From Actinomadura sp. KC345 (GTDB lineage Bacteria > Actinomycetota > Actinomycetes > Streptosporangiales > Streptosporangiaceae): a stretch of 35,954 nucleotides of DNA. This document shows, piece by piece, positions 7,061-15,239 of this stretch (position 1 is the stretch's first letter; the number at the start of each line of letters is the position of its first letter). The translations under genes and the position numbers were made by a program. Below the pieces are notes generated by a model. The model did not search any database. It was given only the letters and a program-made list of their open reading frames with translations, and was not told where the DNA came from. The DNA is taken from NCBI RefSeq assembly GCF_004348515.1, contig NZ_SMKH01000045.1:1-35954 (forward strand), in the 5' to 3' direction.

Positions 7061-9712
7061 TCAGCCCGGGTCGGCGGGCTCGGCGCCCAGCGTGTCGAGG
7101 AGCTCCGTGACGGGCTGGAGCTTCTCGTACAGCAGCAGGACGGGCTCGCCCGGCTCCGCCATGTCCAGCGCCGAGGCGACCGCCCCCTTCAGGTCGCCCG
7201 CCGGGTGGTGGCGCACGTCCGGGCGGCCCTCCCGCAGCCCCTGGACGATCAGCCGGGTCATCTCGCCCGAGCGGCGGCCGCGCAGGTCCTCGTCCTCGTA
7301 GACGACGACGCGGCCGAACGTCGCGGCCAGGGCCCGCGCGGTCTCGCCGACGAGGTCGTCGGACCGGTCGCCCGGCAGGGTGACCGCGGCGACGCCCCCG
7401 GCGCCCCAGCGCCGCTCGACGAGCGCGCCCATCGCCGCGACGGCCGCCGGGTTGTGCGCGTAGTCGACCAGGACGGGGTTCTCGCCGACCTGGTACACGC
7501 ATCCGCGGCCCGGGTTGCGGGTGTGCGGGTCGAACGTGCGCAGCGCGCGTGCCACCACGTCCACCGGGACGTGCAGCGCGCGTGCCGCGGCGACCGCGGC
7601 GAGCGCGTCGGCCACGACGTGGGCGGCGTGCCCGCCGAAGGCGCCCGCCACCTCGGCGGCGGGCAGGATCCGCGTCCGGCGGTCCCCGCGGGCCTCGGTC
7701 AGCCAGCCGTCCGCCACGTAGTAGCCCCGGCCGCCCTCCCGCAGGTGGTCCGCGAGGACGGGCTCGTCCGGGGACGGCGCGAAGTAGCGGAGCACCGGCT
7801 CGCGGTCCCGCACCGCGCGCCGCCCGGCCAGCCCCGCCGTGGGCGGGTCCGCGGCGTTGAGGACGAGGTGCCCGCCGCGCCGTATCTCCTCGGCCACCAG
7901 GGCCTTGATGCCGACCAGGTCGTCCAGGTTCTCGGTGTCGTCCACGCCGAGGTGGTCGCGGGTGATGTTGGTGACGACGGCGACGTCGGCGTCCTCGTAG
8001 CCGAGGCCGCGCCGGACGATCCCGCCCCGCGCGGTCTCCAGGACGGCCGCCTCCACCGAGCGGTCGCCGAGCACCATCTCCGCCGAGCGCGGCCCGGACG
8101 CGTCGGACCGGTGGACGAGCCGCCGCCCCACGTGCACGCCCTCGGTGCCGGTCATGCCGGTGCGGCGGCCGTCCAGCTCCAGCATGTGCGCGATCAGGCG
8201 GACGGTGGTGGTCTTGCCGTTGGTGCCGGTCACCGACACGACCGGGACCCGCGACGGCGTGCCCGGCGGGTACATCAGGTCGACGATGTCCCCGGCGACG
8301 TCGCGCGCGGCGCCCTCGTGCGGCGCCAGGTGCATGCGCAGGCCGGGGGCGGCGTTGACCTCCAGGATCCCGGCGGCGCCGGGCTCGGCGGGCGGCGGGG
8401 AGCCGATGTCGGGAAGCCTCAGGTCGATCCCGCAGACGTCCATGCCGACCGCGGCGGCGGCCCGGACGCACATCTCCGCGATCCCCGGGTCGACGACCCC
8501 GGTCACGTCGCGGCTGGTGCCGCCGGTGGACAGGTTCGCGTTGCGGCGCAGCCAGACCCGCTCCCCGGCCGCGGGCACCGACTCGGGTCCGTGCCCCTGC
8601 CGCGCCAGCAGCGCCCGCTCCGCCGGGCCGAGCGCCAGCCGGGTCAGCGGCCGGTCGTGGCCCTCACCGCGCGCCGGGTCGGCGTTGACCCGCTCCACGA
8701 GCTCGGCGACGGTGGCGGTCCCGTCGCCGGTCACGCACGCGGCGGTCAGCTCCGCCGCCGCCGCGACCCGGCCGCCGACCACCAGGACCCGGTAGTCCCG
8801 GCCCGGGATGTAGGACTCGACGAGCGCCTCGCCCTCGTCGCCGGCCGCGGACGCGAACGCGGCCACGACCTCCGGCGGGCTCGTCAGCTCGATGTGGACG
8901 CCTTCGCCCTGGTGGCCCGCGAGCGGCTTGACCACCACCGGGCCGCCGATGTCGCGCAGCGCCTCCAGGGCCTCCGCCGGCGTCCCCGCGACCCGCCCCG
9001 CGGGGACGGGCAGCCCCGCGTCGGCGAGCACCCGGTGCGCGAGCCGCTTGTCGCCCGCCACCTCCATGCCGATCGCCGGCGTGGCGTCGGTCATCGCCGC
9101 CCACACCGTCCGGCGGTACCGCCCGTACCCGAGCCGCAGCAGGTTCAGGTCGCCGACGCGGCGGACCGGGACGCCCCGGCGGCGCGCCGCGTCCGCCAGC
9201 GCCGCGGTGCTCACGCCGAGCCGGCCGCGCTCGTGCTCGGCGGAGACGCGGGCCAGGCCCGCGGACGGGTCGGGCACCCGCCCGGCGAGCGCGTCGCCGA
9301 CGGTCCGCATGGCGAGCGTGACCAGCTGCTCCACCACCGTGCTGCCGGCCGGCTCGTCCCGGGGGCACTCCATGATGACGTCGTAGTCGCCCGGCCCGCC
9401 CGCGCGGACCGTGCGGCCGAAGAACACCTCGCGGCCGATCAGCCCGGACAGCTCCAGCGCGACGTGCTCGGTGACATGGCCGAAGTAGGTGCCGCGGGCC
9501 ATCGCCTCCAGCAGCCCGCCCGGCCGGCCCGCCGAGCAGTGGTGCGTCGCCAGGCCCGGCAGCGCCTCCGTCAGCCGCTCGGCGAACCCGGGATGGTCGG
9601 TGGTCTCGTGGCCGGTCAGGCCCTGCAGGTCGAGCCGGGCGATCGCGACGGGACGCGGCAAATAGATGTTCGGGCCGCCGAGGCGGCGCACATGGTCGAG
9701 GCGCACGGTCAA
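7061..9712 (-). CDS. cphA: cyanophycin synthetase
   Basis: CphA builds cyanophycin, a poly-aspartate with arginine side chains that stores nitrogen in insoluble granules, using ATP, Asp and Arg. The 883-residue length matches the family. Residues 1-160 carry the N-terminal domain (GGPNIYLPRPVAIARLDL, YFGHVTEHVALEL). An ATP-grasp domain spans about 210-480 (VVVKPLAGHQGEGVHIELTS, ILEVNAAPGLRMHL). A Mur-ligase-like domain begins near 490 with the P-loop VTGTNGKTTT (about 493-502), followed by LETARGGIVRRGLGYE and VDYAHNPAAVAAM. The start is TTG 9712, overlapping the cphB stop as TTGA; no ATG or GTG fits the conserved N-terminus better. Cyanophycin genes are best known from cyanobacteria and some proteobacteria and are patchy in actinomycetes. 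Confidence 0.95.
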   Translation of the reverse strand: MTVRLDHVRRLGGPNIYLPRPVAIARLDLQGLTGHETTDHPGFAERLTEALPGLATHHCSAGRPGGLLEAMARGTYFGHVTEHVALELSGLIGREVFFGRTVRAGGPGDYDVIMECPRDEPAGSTVVEQLVTLAMRTVGDALAGRVPDPSAGLARVSAEHERGRLGVSTAALADAARRRGVPVRRVGDLNLLRLGYGRYRRTVWAAMTDATPAIGMEVAGDKRLAHRVLADAGLPVPAGRVAGTPAEALEALRDIGGPVVVKPLAGHQGEGVHIELTSPPEVVAAFASAAGDEGEALVESYIPGRDYRVLVVGGRVAAAAELTAACVTGDGTATVAELVERVNADPARGEGHDRPLTRLALGPAERALLARQGHGPESVPAAGERVWLRRNANLSTGGTSRDVTGVVDPGIAEMCVRAAAAVGMDVCGIDLRLPDIGSPPPAEPGAAGILEVNAAPGLRMHLAPHEGAARDVAGDIVDLMYPPGTPSRVPVVSVTGTNGKTTTVRLIAHMLELDGRRTGMTGTEGVHVGRRLVHRSDASGPRSAEMVLGDRSVEAAVLETARGGIVRRGLGYEDADVAVVTNITRDHLGVDDTENLDDLVGIKALVAEEIRRGGHLVLNAADPPTAGLAGRRAVRDREPVLRYFAPSPDEPVLADHLREGGRGYYVADGWLTEARGDRRTRILPAAEVAGAFGGHAAHVVADALAAVAAARALHVPVDVVARALRTFDPHTRNPGRGCVYQVGENPVLVDYAHNPAAVAAMGALVERRWGAGGVAAVTLPGDRSDDLVGETARALAATFGRVVVYEDEDLRGRRSGEMTRLIVQGLREGRPDVRHHPAGDLKGAVASALDMAEPGEPVLLLYEKLQPVTELLDTLGAEPADPG

Positions 9713-10542
9713 TCATCCTCCGGGCCGCGCATGTCGCCGATCTCGGGGAGCTTGTCGTGCATCTGGAACGCGCAACCGGCCGGCAGCAGGTGAAGGGACA
9801 CGTCGAACATCGCCATCGGCTCGTGGTCCGAGGCCGCGTAGGCGACGGTGGACTGCCCCGCGTCCACGACCGTGACCACACCCGTCCCGACGACCTCGAA
9901 ACGGCCGTCTCCCACCACGATCGCCGTGTCCTCGTCTATCCCCACGCCCAGCAGCCTGGTGTCCAGCGCTATCCCGCTCATCAGCCTCGGCAGCCGCCCG
10001 CGCTCGTTGAAATGCATGTCGATCAGCACGTTGTCGAGGAGGGCGAGGCCGGGGCCGACCTTCACGCTGGACGCGGCGACCTCGTGGCCGTGGCCGCCGA
10101 GGATCATCCAGTGGCCCATGGCGGTCGCGCCGGCGCTCGTCCCGGCGATGACCAGGCCCTCCTGGTCGAGCCGCCGCTTGAGCAGCTCGTTGGTCTTCGA
10201 CCCCACCAGGGTCCGGATCCGGGACTGGTCGCCGCCGCTGAACAGCACCCCGGTCGCCGAGTCCAGCGCCCGCAGCGTCGCCGCGCTGTCGGCCGCGGCC
10301 CGGCCGAGCAGCCGCAGCTCCCGGACCGCGGACACGCCGAGGCGGCCGAACACGGCGGTGTACTCCTCGGCGACCTCCTCCGGTACCTCGGTCGCCGTCG
10401 TTATCACCACGACGCGGGCGTCCTCGCCGCCCGAGAGCTCGACGAAGGTCTCCAGCGCACCGGCCCCGCAGGTCCGGTTCTCCGCCCCGCCGATGATCAG
10501 CAGCCGGCCCTTGCGTCCGGCGTCGTCATATTTCTCTTTCAC
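9709..10542 (-). CDS. cphB: cyanophycinase (peptidase family S51)
   Basis: This serine exopeptidase cuts cyanophycin to beta-Asp-Arg dipeptides. It has 277 residues. The S51 features are GRLLIIGGAENR at residues 12-23, LFSGGDQSRI at 100-109, and the nucleophile Ser136 in GTSAGA (134-139), followed by VKVGPGLALLDNVLIDMHFNERGRLPRL with the conserved His. The start is GTG 10542; the ribosome site is weak, with an AGGGG more than 10 bases upstream. The gene precedes cphA with a TTGA junction, so synthesis and breakdown of the polymer come from one transcript. No isoaspartyl dipeptidase gene is in the window. Confidence 0.93.
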   Translation of the reverse strand: MKEKYDDAGRKGRLLIIGGAENRTCGAGALETFVELSGGEDARVVVITTATEVPEEVAEEYTAVFGRLGVSAVRELRLLGRAAADSAATLRALDSATGVLFSGGDQSRIRTLVGSKTNELLKRRLDQEGLVIAGTSAGATAMGHWMILGGHGHEVAASSVKVGPGLALLDNVLIDMHFNERGRLPRLMSGIALDTRLLGVGIDEDTAIVVGDGRFEVVGTGVVTVVDAGQSTVAYAASDHEPMAMFDVSLHLLPAGCAFQMHDKLPEIGDMRGPEDD

Positions 10543-10574
10543 ATCTGCTAGCTACCCCTGATCACATCTGGTAG
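10539..10574. repeat. imperfect direct repeat at the cphB start
   Basis: TCACATCTGCTAG (10539-10551) recurs as TCACATCTGGTAG (10562-10574), with one mismatch in 13 and a 23-base period. The first copy contains the cphB GTG start (complement of 10540-10542). On the minus strand each copy reads CTAnCAGATGTGA. The upstream copy also offers a GTG, but its frame closes after five codons at TAG. The spacing of about two helical turns suits a regulator site, or it may be a small local duplication. Confidence 0.45.
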
Positions 10575-10751
10575 TCGCGCGGTCGCGGACGGTCGGCGCG
10601 CGGCGGGCCGCCGGACGGGCCTCTCACTCGGCCGGGGGAATCTCCACGGCGGGCCGAACGCTTAATCTTGAACGGGGGATGACCGTTCCGTGGCGTTCCC
10701 CGCCGTGAGAAGCTGACTGTATTGGACGCATCGTCGAACGAGGGGCCTGCC

Positions 10752-12134
10752 GTGAGTGACATTCCCCGCCGCGCGGTGTCGCGTACCGCCAAGCTGGCGA
10801 CGCTGCCGCTCGGCTTCGCCGGGCGCACCGCGCTCGGGTTCGGCAAGCGGACGATCGGGCGCCCCGCCGAGACCGTCGCGCTCGAGGTCCAGCGCCGCAC
10901 GGCCGAGCAGCTGTTCGCGGTGCTCGGCGAGCTCAAGGGCGGCGCGATGAAGGTCGGGCAGCTGCTGTCGATCTTCGAGGCCGGGCTGCCCGAGGAGGTC
11001 GCCGGGCCGTTCCGCGCCAGCCTGACCCGGCTCCAGGAGGCCGCGCCGCCGATGCCCGCGGCCACCACCCACCGCGTCCTGGCCGAGGGCCTGGGCGACG
11101 ACTGGCGGGACAGGTTCGCCGAGTTCGACGACGAGCCCGCCGCGGCCGCGTCCATCGGCCAGGTGCACAAGGCCGTCTGGCACGACGGGCGGACCGTCGC
11201 GGTCAAGGTCCAGTACCCCGGCGCCGCCCAGGCGCTGATGAGCGACTTCAACCAGATCTCCCGCGTCAGCAGGCTCTTCACCCCGCTGTTCCCCGGCGTC
11301 GAGGTCAAGCCGGTCATCGCCGACTTCAAGCGGCGGCTGGAGAAGGAGCTCGACTACGTCGACGAGGCCCGCGCCCAGACCGCCTTCCACGACGCCTACG
11401 ACGGCGATCCCGACTTCGTCGTCCCCGCCGTGGTCGCCCAGTCCGGCCACGTCCTGGTCACCGAGTGGCTGGACGGCGCCCCGCTCGCCAGGGTGATCGC
11501 CGAGGGCGACCAGGAGCAGCGCGACCGCGCCGGCGTGCTGCTGTTCCGGTTCCTGCTCTCCGGCCCGGCCCGCTGCGAGATGATCCACATCGACCCGCAT
11601 CCCGGCAACTTCCGGGTGCTGGACGACGGGCGCCTCGGCGTCATGGACTTCGGCGGCGCCGCCCGCGTCCCGTCCGAGCTGCAGTGGTCGATCGGCCGGC
11701 TGACCCGCATCGGGACGCTCGGCGACCCCGACGACATCGTCGACGCCCTCTACGAGGAGGGCTTCCTGGTGCCGGACGCCGAGGTCGACCCCGACGAGGT
11801 CGCCGCTCTCATCGGGCCGCACGCCGCCCCGTTCGCGGTGGAGCGCTTCCGGTACTCCCGGGAATGGATGCGCGAGCAGACCGCGCACGGCATCGGTCTC
11901 GCCTCCGACATGCGCCCCGGCGCGCTCGCCCGCCAGTTCCGGCTGCCGCCGCAGTACCTGGCCGTCAGCCGCGCCCTCTCCGGGGGCGGCGGGGTCCTGT
12001 GCCAGCTGGAGGCCGAGGGCGCCTTCCGCGCCGAGGTCGAGCGCTGGCTCCCCGGCTTCACCGACGACGGCGGCCCCGACGCAGGCGGAAACGACGCCGG
12101 CGGAACCGGGGAACCCGAAGAGGCGACCGCGTGA
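10752..12134 (+). CDS. AarF/ABC1/UbiB-family atypical kinase
   Basis: This 460-residue protein belongs to the ABC1 (UbiB/ADCK) atypical kinase group. Hallmarks in order are the KxGQ motif (GGAMKVGQLLSIFE), the Ala-rich nucleotide loop (AAAASIGQVHKAVW), the Lys-containing VAVKVQYP, IHIDPHPGNFRV, and the metal-binding DFGG (LGVMDFGGAAR). Family members support quinone metabolism or lipid homeostasis as ATPases or kinases. The physiological partner in actinomycetes is unclear, and nothing here narrows it. The start is GTG 10752, preceded by GAGGGG at a good distance; TTG 10722 would add ten residues with no homology value. The gene is divergent from cphB and convergent with the siderophore-interacting gene, with 9 bases between the stops. 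Confidence 0.88.
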   Translation: MSDIPRRAVSRTAKLATLPLGFAGRTALGFGKRTIGRPAETVALEVQRRTAEQLFAVLGELKGGAMKVGQLLSIFEAGLPEEVAGPFRASLTRLQEAAPPMPAATTHRVLAEGLGDDWRDRFAEFDDEPAAAASIGQVHKAVWHDGRTVAVKVQYPGAAQALMSDFNQISRVSRLFTPLFPGVEVKPVIADFKRRLEKELDYVDEARAQTAFHDAYDGDPDFVVPAVVAQSGHVLVTEWLDGAPLARVIAEGDQEQRDRAGVLLFRFLLSGPARCEMIHIDPHPGNFRVLDDGRLGVMDFGGAARVPSELQWSIGRLTRIGTLGDPDDIVDALYEEGFLVPDAEVDPDEVAALIGPHAAPFAVERFRYSREWMREQTAHGIGLASDMRPGALARQFRLPPQYLAVSRALSGGGGVLCQLEAEGAFRAEVERWLPGFTDDGGPDAGGNDAGGTGEPEEATA

Positions 12135-12143
12135 GCGGCCCGT

Positions 12144-12989
12144 TCAGGAGAGGGCCCGTGCCTCCTCTTCCTCGACCTGGCGGTTCCAGTCGCCCTTGGA
12201 CGACTGCCAGCCGTCCTCGTCCCGGCCGCGCCGCCAGTAGCCCGAGATCGACAGCCGCTCCATCGGGAGCCCGCGCTCGATCCGCAGGTGCCGCCGCAGC
12301 GCCTTGACGAAGTTCGCCTCGCCGTGCACGAACGCCTGCACCTCGCCCTCGGGGAAGTCCAGCTTCTGGACGGCCTCGACCAGCAGGTCCCCGACCTGGC
12401 CGGCGCCCCGGTGCAGCCACACGATCTCCGTGTCCCCCGGCGTCGGCAGCTCCTGCTCCTCCTCGGGCCCGGCGACCTCGACGAACACCCGGGCGGGGGC
12501 GCCCTCCGGGATCCGCTCCAGCGAGGCGGCGATCGCCGGCAGCGCGCTCTCGTCCCCGGCCAGCAGGTGCCAGCCGGCGTCCGCGCCGGGGGCGTACGCG
12601 CCGCCGGGACCCTGCAACAGGATCTCGTCGCCCGGCCGGGCGGCCGCCGCCCACGGGCCCGCGAGACCCTTGTCGCCGTGGTGGACGAAGTCGATGGTCA
12701 GCTCCACCGCCTCGGGATCCCACGCGCGCACGGTGTACGTCCGCGTCACCGGCCACTGGTCGCGCGGAAGCTCCGCGCGGACCCGCTCCATGTCGAACGG
12801 CTCGGGGTACTCCACGCCGGGCCGGCGGAAGAGCAGCTTCACGTAGTGGTCGGTGAACTCGCCCGCGCCGAACCCGGCGAGCCCCTCACCGCCGATGACC
12901 ACGCGGATCATGTGCGGTGTGAGGCGCTCGGTGCGCAGCACCCTCCCGCGGTTGAGCGCGCGCCCCTTGCGTGCCGGTTCCGTCGCCAT
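12144..12989 (-). CDS. siderophore-interacting protein (FAD-linked ferric-siderophore reductase)
   Basis: This is a 281-residue cytosolic flavoprotein of the SIP/ViuB family, which releases iron from imported ferric siderophores. Residues about 15-130 form the FAD domain, with the binding motif RTYTVR and then VELTIDFVHHGDKGLAGPWA and GDEILLQGPGG. The NAD(P)H-side domain follows (WHLLAGDESALPAIAASLERIP, VQAFVHGEANFVKALRRHL, and the C-terminal ISGYWRRGRDEDGWQSSK, a strong SIP signature). ATG 12989 is chosen for its GGGAGGA ribosome site; an in-frame upstream start at 13019 lacks one. An iron box lies 36 bases upstream, so expression should rise when iron is scarce. No siderophore transporter or biosynthesis gene is in the window. 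Confidence 0.93.
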   Translation of the reverse strand: MATEPARKGRALNRGRVLRTERLTPHMIRVVIGGEGLAGFGAGEFTDHYVKLLFRRPGVEYPEPFDMERVRAELPRDQWPVTRTYTVRAWDPEAVELTIDFVHHGDKGLAGPWAAAARPGDEILLQGPGGAYAPGADAGWHLLAGDESALPAIAASLERIPEGAPARVFVEVAGPEEEQELPTPGDTEIVWLHRGAGQVGDLLVEAVQKLDFPEGEVQAFVHGEANFVKALRRHLRIERGLPMERLSISGYWRRGRDEDGWQSSKGDWNRQVEEEEARALS

Positions 12990-13024
12990 ACGGCCAGTCC
13001 TCCCGATGATCCGGATCACCCTAC

Positions 13025-13043
13025 TTAGGTCACCCTAACCAAC
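13025..13043 (-). promoter_or_regulatory. IdeR/DtxR-type iron box
   Basis: Read on the minus strand this is GTTGGTTAGGGTGACCTAA, matching the 19-base IdeR/DtxR consensus (TTAGGTTAGGCTAACCTAA) at 15 positions, with both half sites recognisable. It lies 36-54 bases before the ATG of the siderophore-interacting gene, the usual place for repression by the Fe(II)-loaded regulator. Confidence 0.75.
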
Positions 13044-13097
13044 GGAGGCGGCCGACTGTTCCCCCGGCTCGGCGGGGACGGCGCGGCCGGCGCCCGG

Positions 13098-14246
13098 TCA
13101 GCGCGCCGGCGCCGGGTGCCGCGTGCGGGTCCGCGCGACCTCGGCGGCGACCGCCTCGAAGGCGGCGTCCGTCTCGCCCTCGCCGAGGACGGTGAAGAGG
13201 GTCGACTTGACGATGACGACGTCGTACCGGGGCGAGACCCAGATCAGCTGGCCGCCGAGGCCGTTGGCGGAGAAGTCGCCGTCCTCGCCGAGCCACCACT
13301 GGAAGCCGTACCCCTGGTTGAACGGCGCGGACGGCCGCGTGGAGCGCTCCACCCACGAGGCCGGGACGACCTGCCGCCCGTTGGCCCTGCCGCCGTTCTT
13401 GTACAGCAGGCCGAACCGGGCGAAGTCGCGGTCGGTGGCGTAGTAGCAGCAGTACGCCATGCTGTTGCCGCTGGAGTCGTTGCCGATGAACGCCTTGGCC
13501 GCCATCCCCGCCGGTTTCCAGATCTTCTCCTGCACGTAGGCGTGGTAGGGCACCCCGGTCGCCTCGGCGACGACCCAGCCGAGGACGAACGAGTTCATGC
13601 TGGTGTACTCGAACCTGGTCCCCGGCTCCCAGCCCCGCTTCTGCCGCGCCGCCATCTCGGTGAGCGGGCGCCCGAGGCTCGCGGCGACATGGACGGGCGG
13701 GATGTCGGTCGTCTCGTTCCATTCGATCCCCGACGACATCCGCAGCAGGTCCCGCAGCGAGACGCCGTCGAACCCGGACCCCGCCAGTTCCGGGAGGTAG
13801 CGGGTGACCGGGTCGTCGATCGAGTCGATGTGGCCCTCGCCGAGCGCGATGCCGACCGCCGCCGACGTGAACGACTTCGCCATCGACCACGACTGGAAGA
13901 GGCTGGTGCGATCGGCGGCGAGGTAGCGCTCGAACACGATGTCGCTCCCGTCCAGGACGACGAAGCCCTGCGTCCCGGTCCGGGCGAGGTAGTCGTCGAG
14001 CGTGTGCGTCCGGCCCTCGTGGGTGTAGGTCACCGAGAGCGGGCGGTACGCCTCGCGCAGCTCGACCGGGTCCGGCGAGGGGAGCAGCGGGTCGAACCCG
14101 GCCCGGTGCTCGGTGACGGCGGCCGAAGGCGGCGCGGGCGGCGGGGCGGCGGGGGCGGCGTGCGCGGGAGCGGCGGTGAGCGCGGCGGCCAATGCTGTGG
14201 TGGTGAGTGCGGTGGTGAGTGCGAGCGTCCAGGGCATGCGGCGCAT
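13098..14246 (-). CDS. secreted serine hydrolase, beta-lactamase class C / penicillin-binding fold
   Basis: This is a 382-residue exported protein. A Sec signal peptide is clear: MRRMPW, a hydrophobic Ala/Leu/Thr run, and probable cleavage after AHA at residue 30, followed by an Ala/Pro-rich linker. The mature part has the serine-hydrolase motif SMAK, giving catalytic Ser121 and Lys124 within FQSWSMAKSF, and a YTS at the position of the class C YxN motif (FEYTSMNSFVLGW). GYGFQWWLGEDGDFSANGLGG matches the C-terminal region of beta-lactamase-like esterases and DD-peptidases. The substrate is unknown; 6-aminohexanoate-dimer-hydrolase-like or esterase activity is as likely as peptidoglycan. ATG 14246 has GGAGG four bases upstream. 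It is divergent from the cyclase gene. Confidence 0.88.
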   Translation of the reverse strand: MRRMPWTLALTTALTTTALAAALTAAPAHAAPAAPPPAPPSAAVTEHRAGFDPLLPSPDPVELREAYRPLSVTYTHEGRTHTLDDYLARTGTQGFVVLDGSDIVFERYLAADRTSLFQSWSMAKSFTSAAVGIALGEGHIDSIDDPVTRYLPELAGSGFDGVSLRDLLRMSSGIEWNETTDIPPVHVAASLGRPLTEMAARQKRGWEPGTRFEYTSMNSFVLGWVVAEATGVPYHAYVQEKIWKPAGMAAKAFIGNDSSGNSMAYCCYYATDRDFARFGLLYKNGGRANGRQVVPASWVERSTRPSAPFNQGYGFQWWLGEDGDFSANGLGGQLIWVSPRYDVVIVKSTLFTVLGEGETDAAFEAVAAEVARTRTRHPAPAR

Positions 14247-14465
14247 GCGACCTCCGTGGGGGGCGGGTGTCGGCCGGGGTTCCACCCCCGATGGTTGCCG
14301 CGCCGCGACGGTGCGTCCATGTGATCATCCAACGAAATCCGGGCCCGGGTATGAGCATGAGCGAACGGTCGGCGACCTGGTGCGGGTGACCCTCCGAACA
14401 GGTCCTTCTGCGATACGTTCATGGCACCCCGCGACAGTCAGCCGCCCCGTGCCGCCGGAGGACCG

Positions 14466-15239
14466 ATGTCCCTGCTCAGCCAGTTGCTCACCGCCGTCTC
14501 CGACGGCTCGGTCGAGGTCGTCGACCTGACCGCGCCGCTGTCGGAGCGGACCCCGATCCTCCGGCTGCCGGAGCCGTTCGCGAACACCGTCCCGTTCCGG
14601 CTGGAGGAGATCAGCCGCTACGACGACCGCGGGCCCGCCTGGTACTGGAACGACATCGTCACCGGCGAGCACGTCGGCACCCACTTCGACGCGCCCGTGC
14701 ACTGGGCCACCGGCCGCGGCGGCGAGGACGTCTCGCAGGTCCCGGCCGGCCGGCTCGTCGCCCCCGCCGTCGTGCTGGACGCGTCCGCGCACGCCGCCGC
14801 CGACCCCGACTTCCTGCTGGAGACCGACCACGTCCGGGACTGGGAGAAGGCGCACGGGCCGCTCCCGGACGGCGGCTGGCTCCTCTACCGGACGGGCTGG
14901 GACGCGCGGTCCGGAGACCAGGACACCTTCCTCAACGCCGACGACACCGGCTCGCACACGCCGGGGATCTCGGCCGAGTGCGCGCGGTGGCTCGCCGAGG
15001 AGACGCCCCTGCTCGGCCTCGGCGTGGAGACCGTCGGCACCGACGCGGGCGGCGCCCACGCGTTCGACCCGCCGTTCCCGTGCCACTCCTATTTCCTCGG
15101 CGCCGGCAAGTACGGCCTCACCCAGCTGCAGAACCTCGACCGGCTCCCCGCCCGCGGCGCCGTGCTGCTCGCCTCGCCGCTGCCGATCGTCGGCGGCTCC
15201 GGCAGCCCAGCCCGCGTGCTCGCGCTGGTCGAGCGATGA
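14466..15239 (+). CDS. cyclase-family metal hydrolase (kynurenine-formamidase-like fold)
   Basis: This 257-residue protein belongs to the cyclase family (PF04199). The metal-binding signature HVGTHFDAPVHW sits at residues 69-80 (His69, His73, Asp75, His79), after VDLTAPLSERTPI at the N-terminus. GWLLYRTGWD and GLGVETVGTD are further family landmarks. Members hydrolyse N-formylkynurenine, isatin or similar cyclic or amide substrates. This one is not close enough to any named enzyme for me to assign a substrate. ATG 14466 has GGAGG six bases upstream. The stop overlaps the start of a TPP enzyme gene (ATGA), so the two very likely act in one pathway. Confidence 0.85.
   Translation: MSLLSQLLTAVSDGSVEVVDLTAPLSERTPILRLPEPFANTVPFRLEEISRYDDRGPAWYWNDIVTGEHVGTHFDAPVHWATGRGGEDVSQVPAGRLVAPAVVLDASAHAAADPDFLLETDHVRDWEKAHGPLPDGGWLLYRTGWDARSGDQDTFLNADDTGSHTPGISAECARWLAEETPLLGLGVETVGTDAGGAHAFDPPFPCHSYFLGAGKYGLTQLQNLDRLPARGAVLLASPLPIVGGSGSPARVLALVER

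Noticed and set aside
7205..9793. An 862-codon open frame on the plus strand
   Set aside because: It is the complement of cphA, whose ATP-grasp and Mur-ligase motifs are intact. The plus-strand product is low-complexity and has no recognisable start signal.
12137..12156. GGCCC...GGGCC hairpin between aarF and the siderophore-interacting gene as a terminator
   Set aside because: A 5-base all-GC stem with no U-run is expected often by chance at this base composition.
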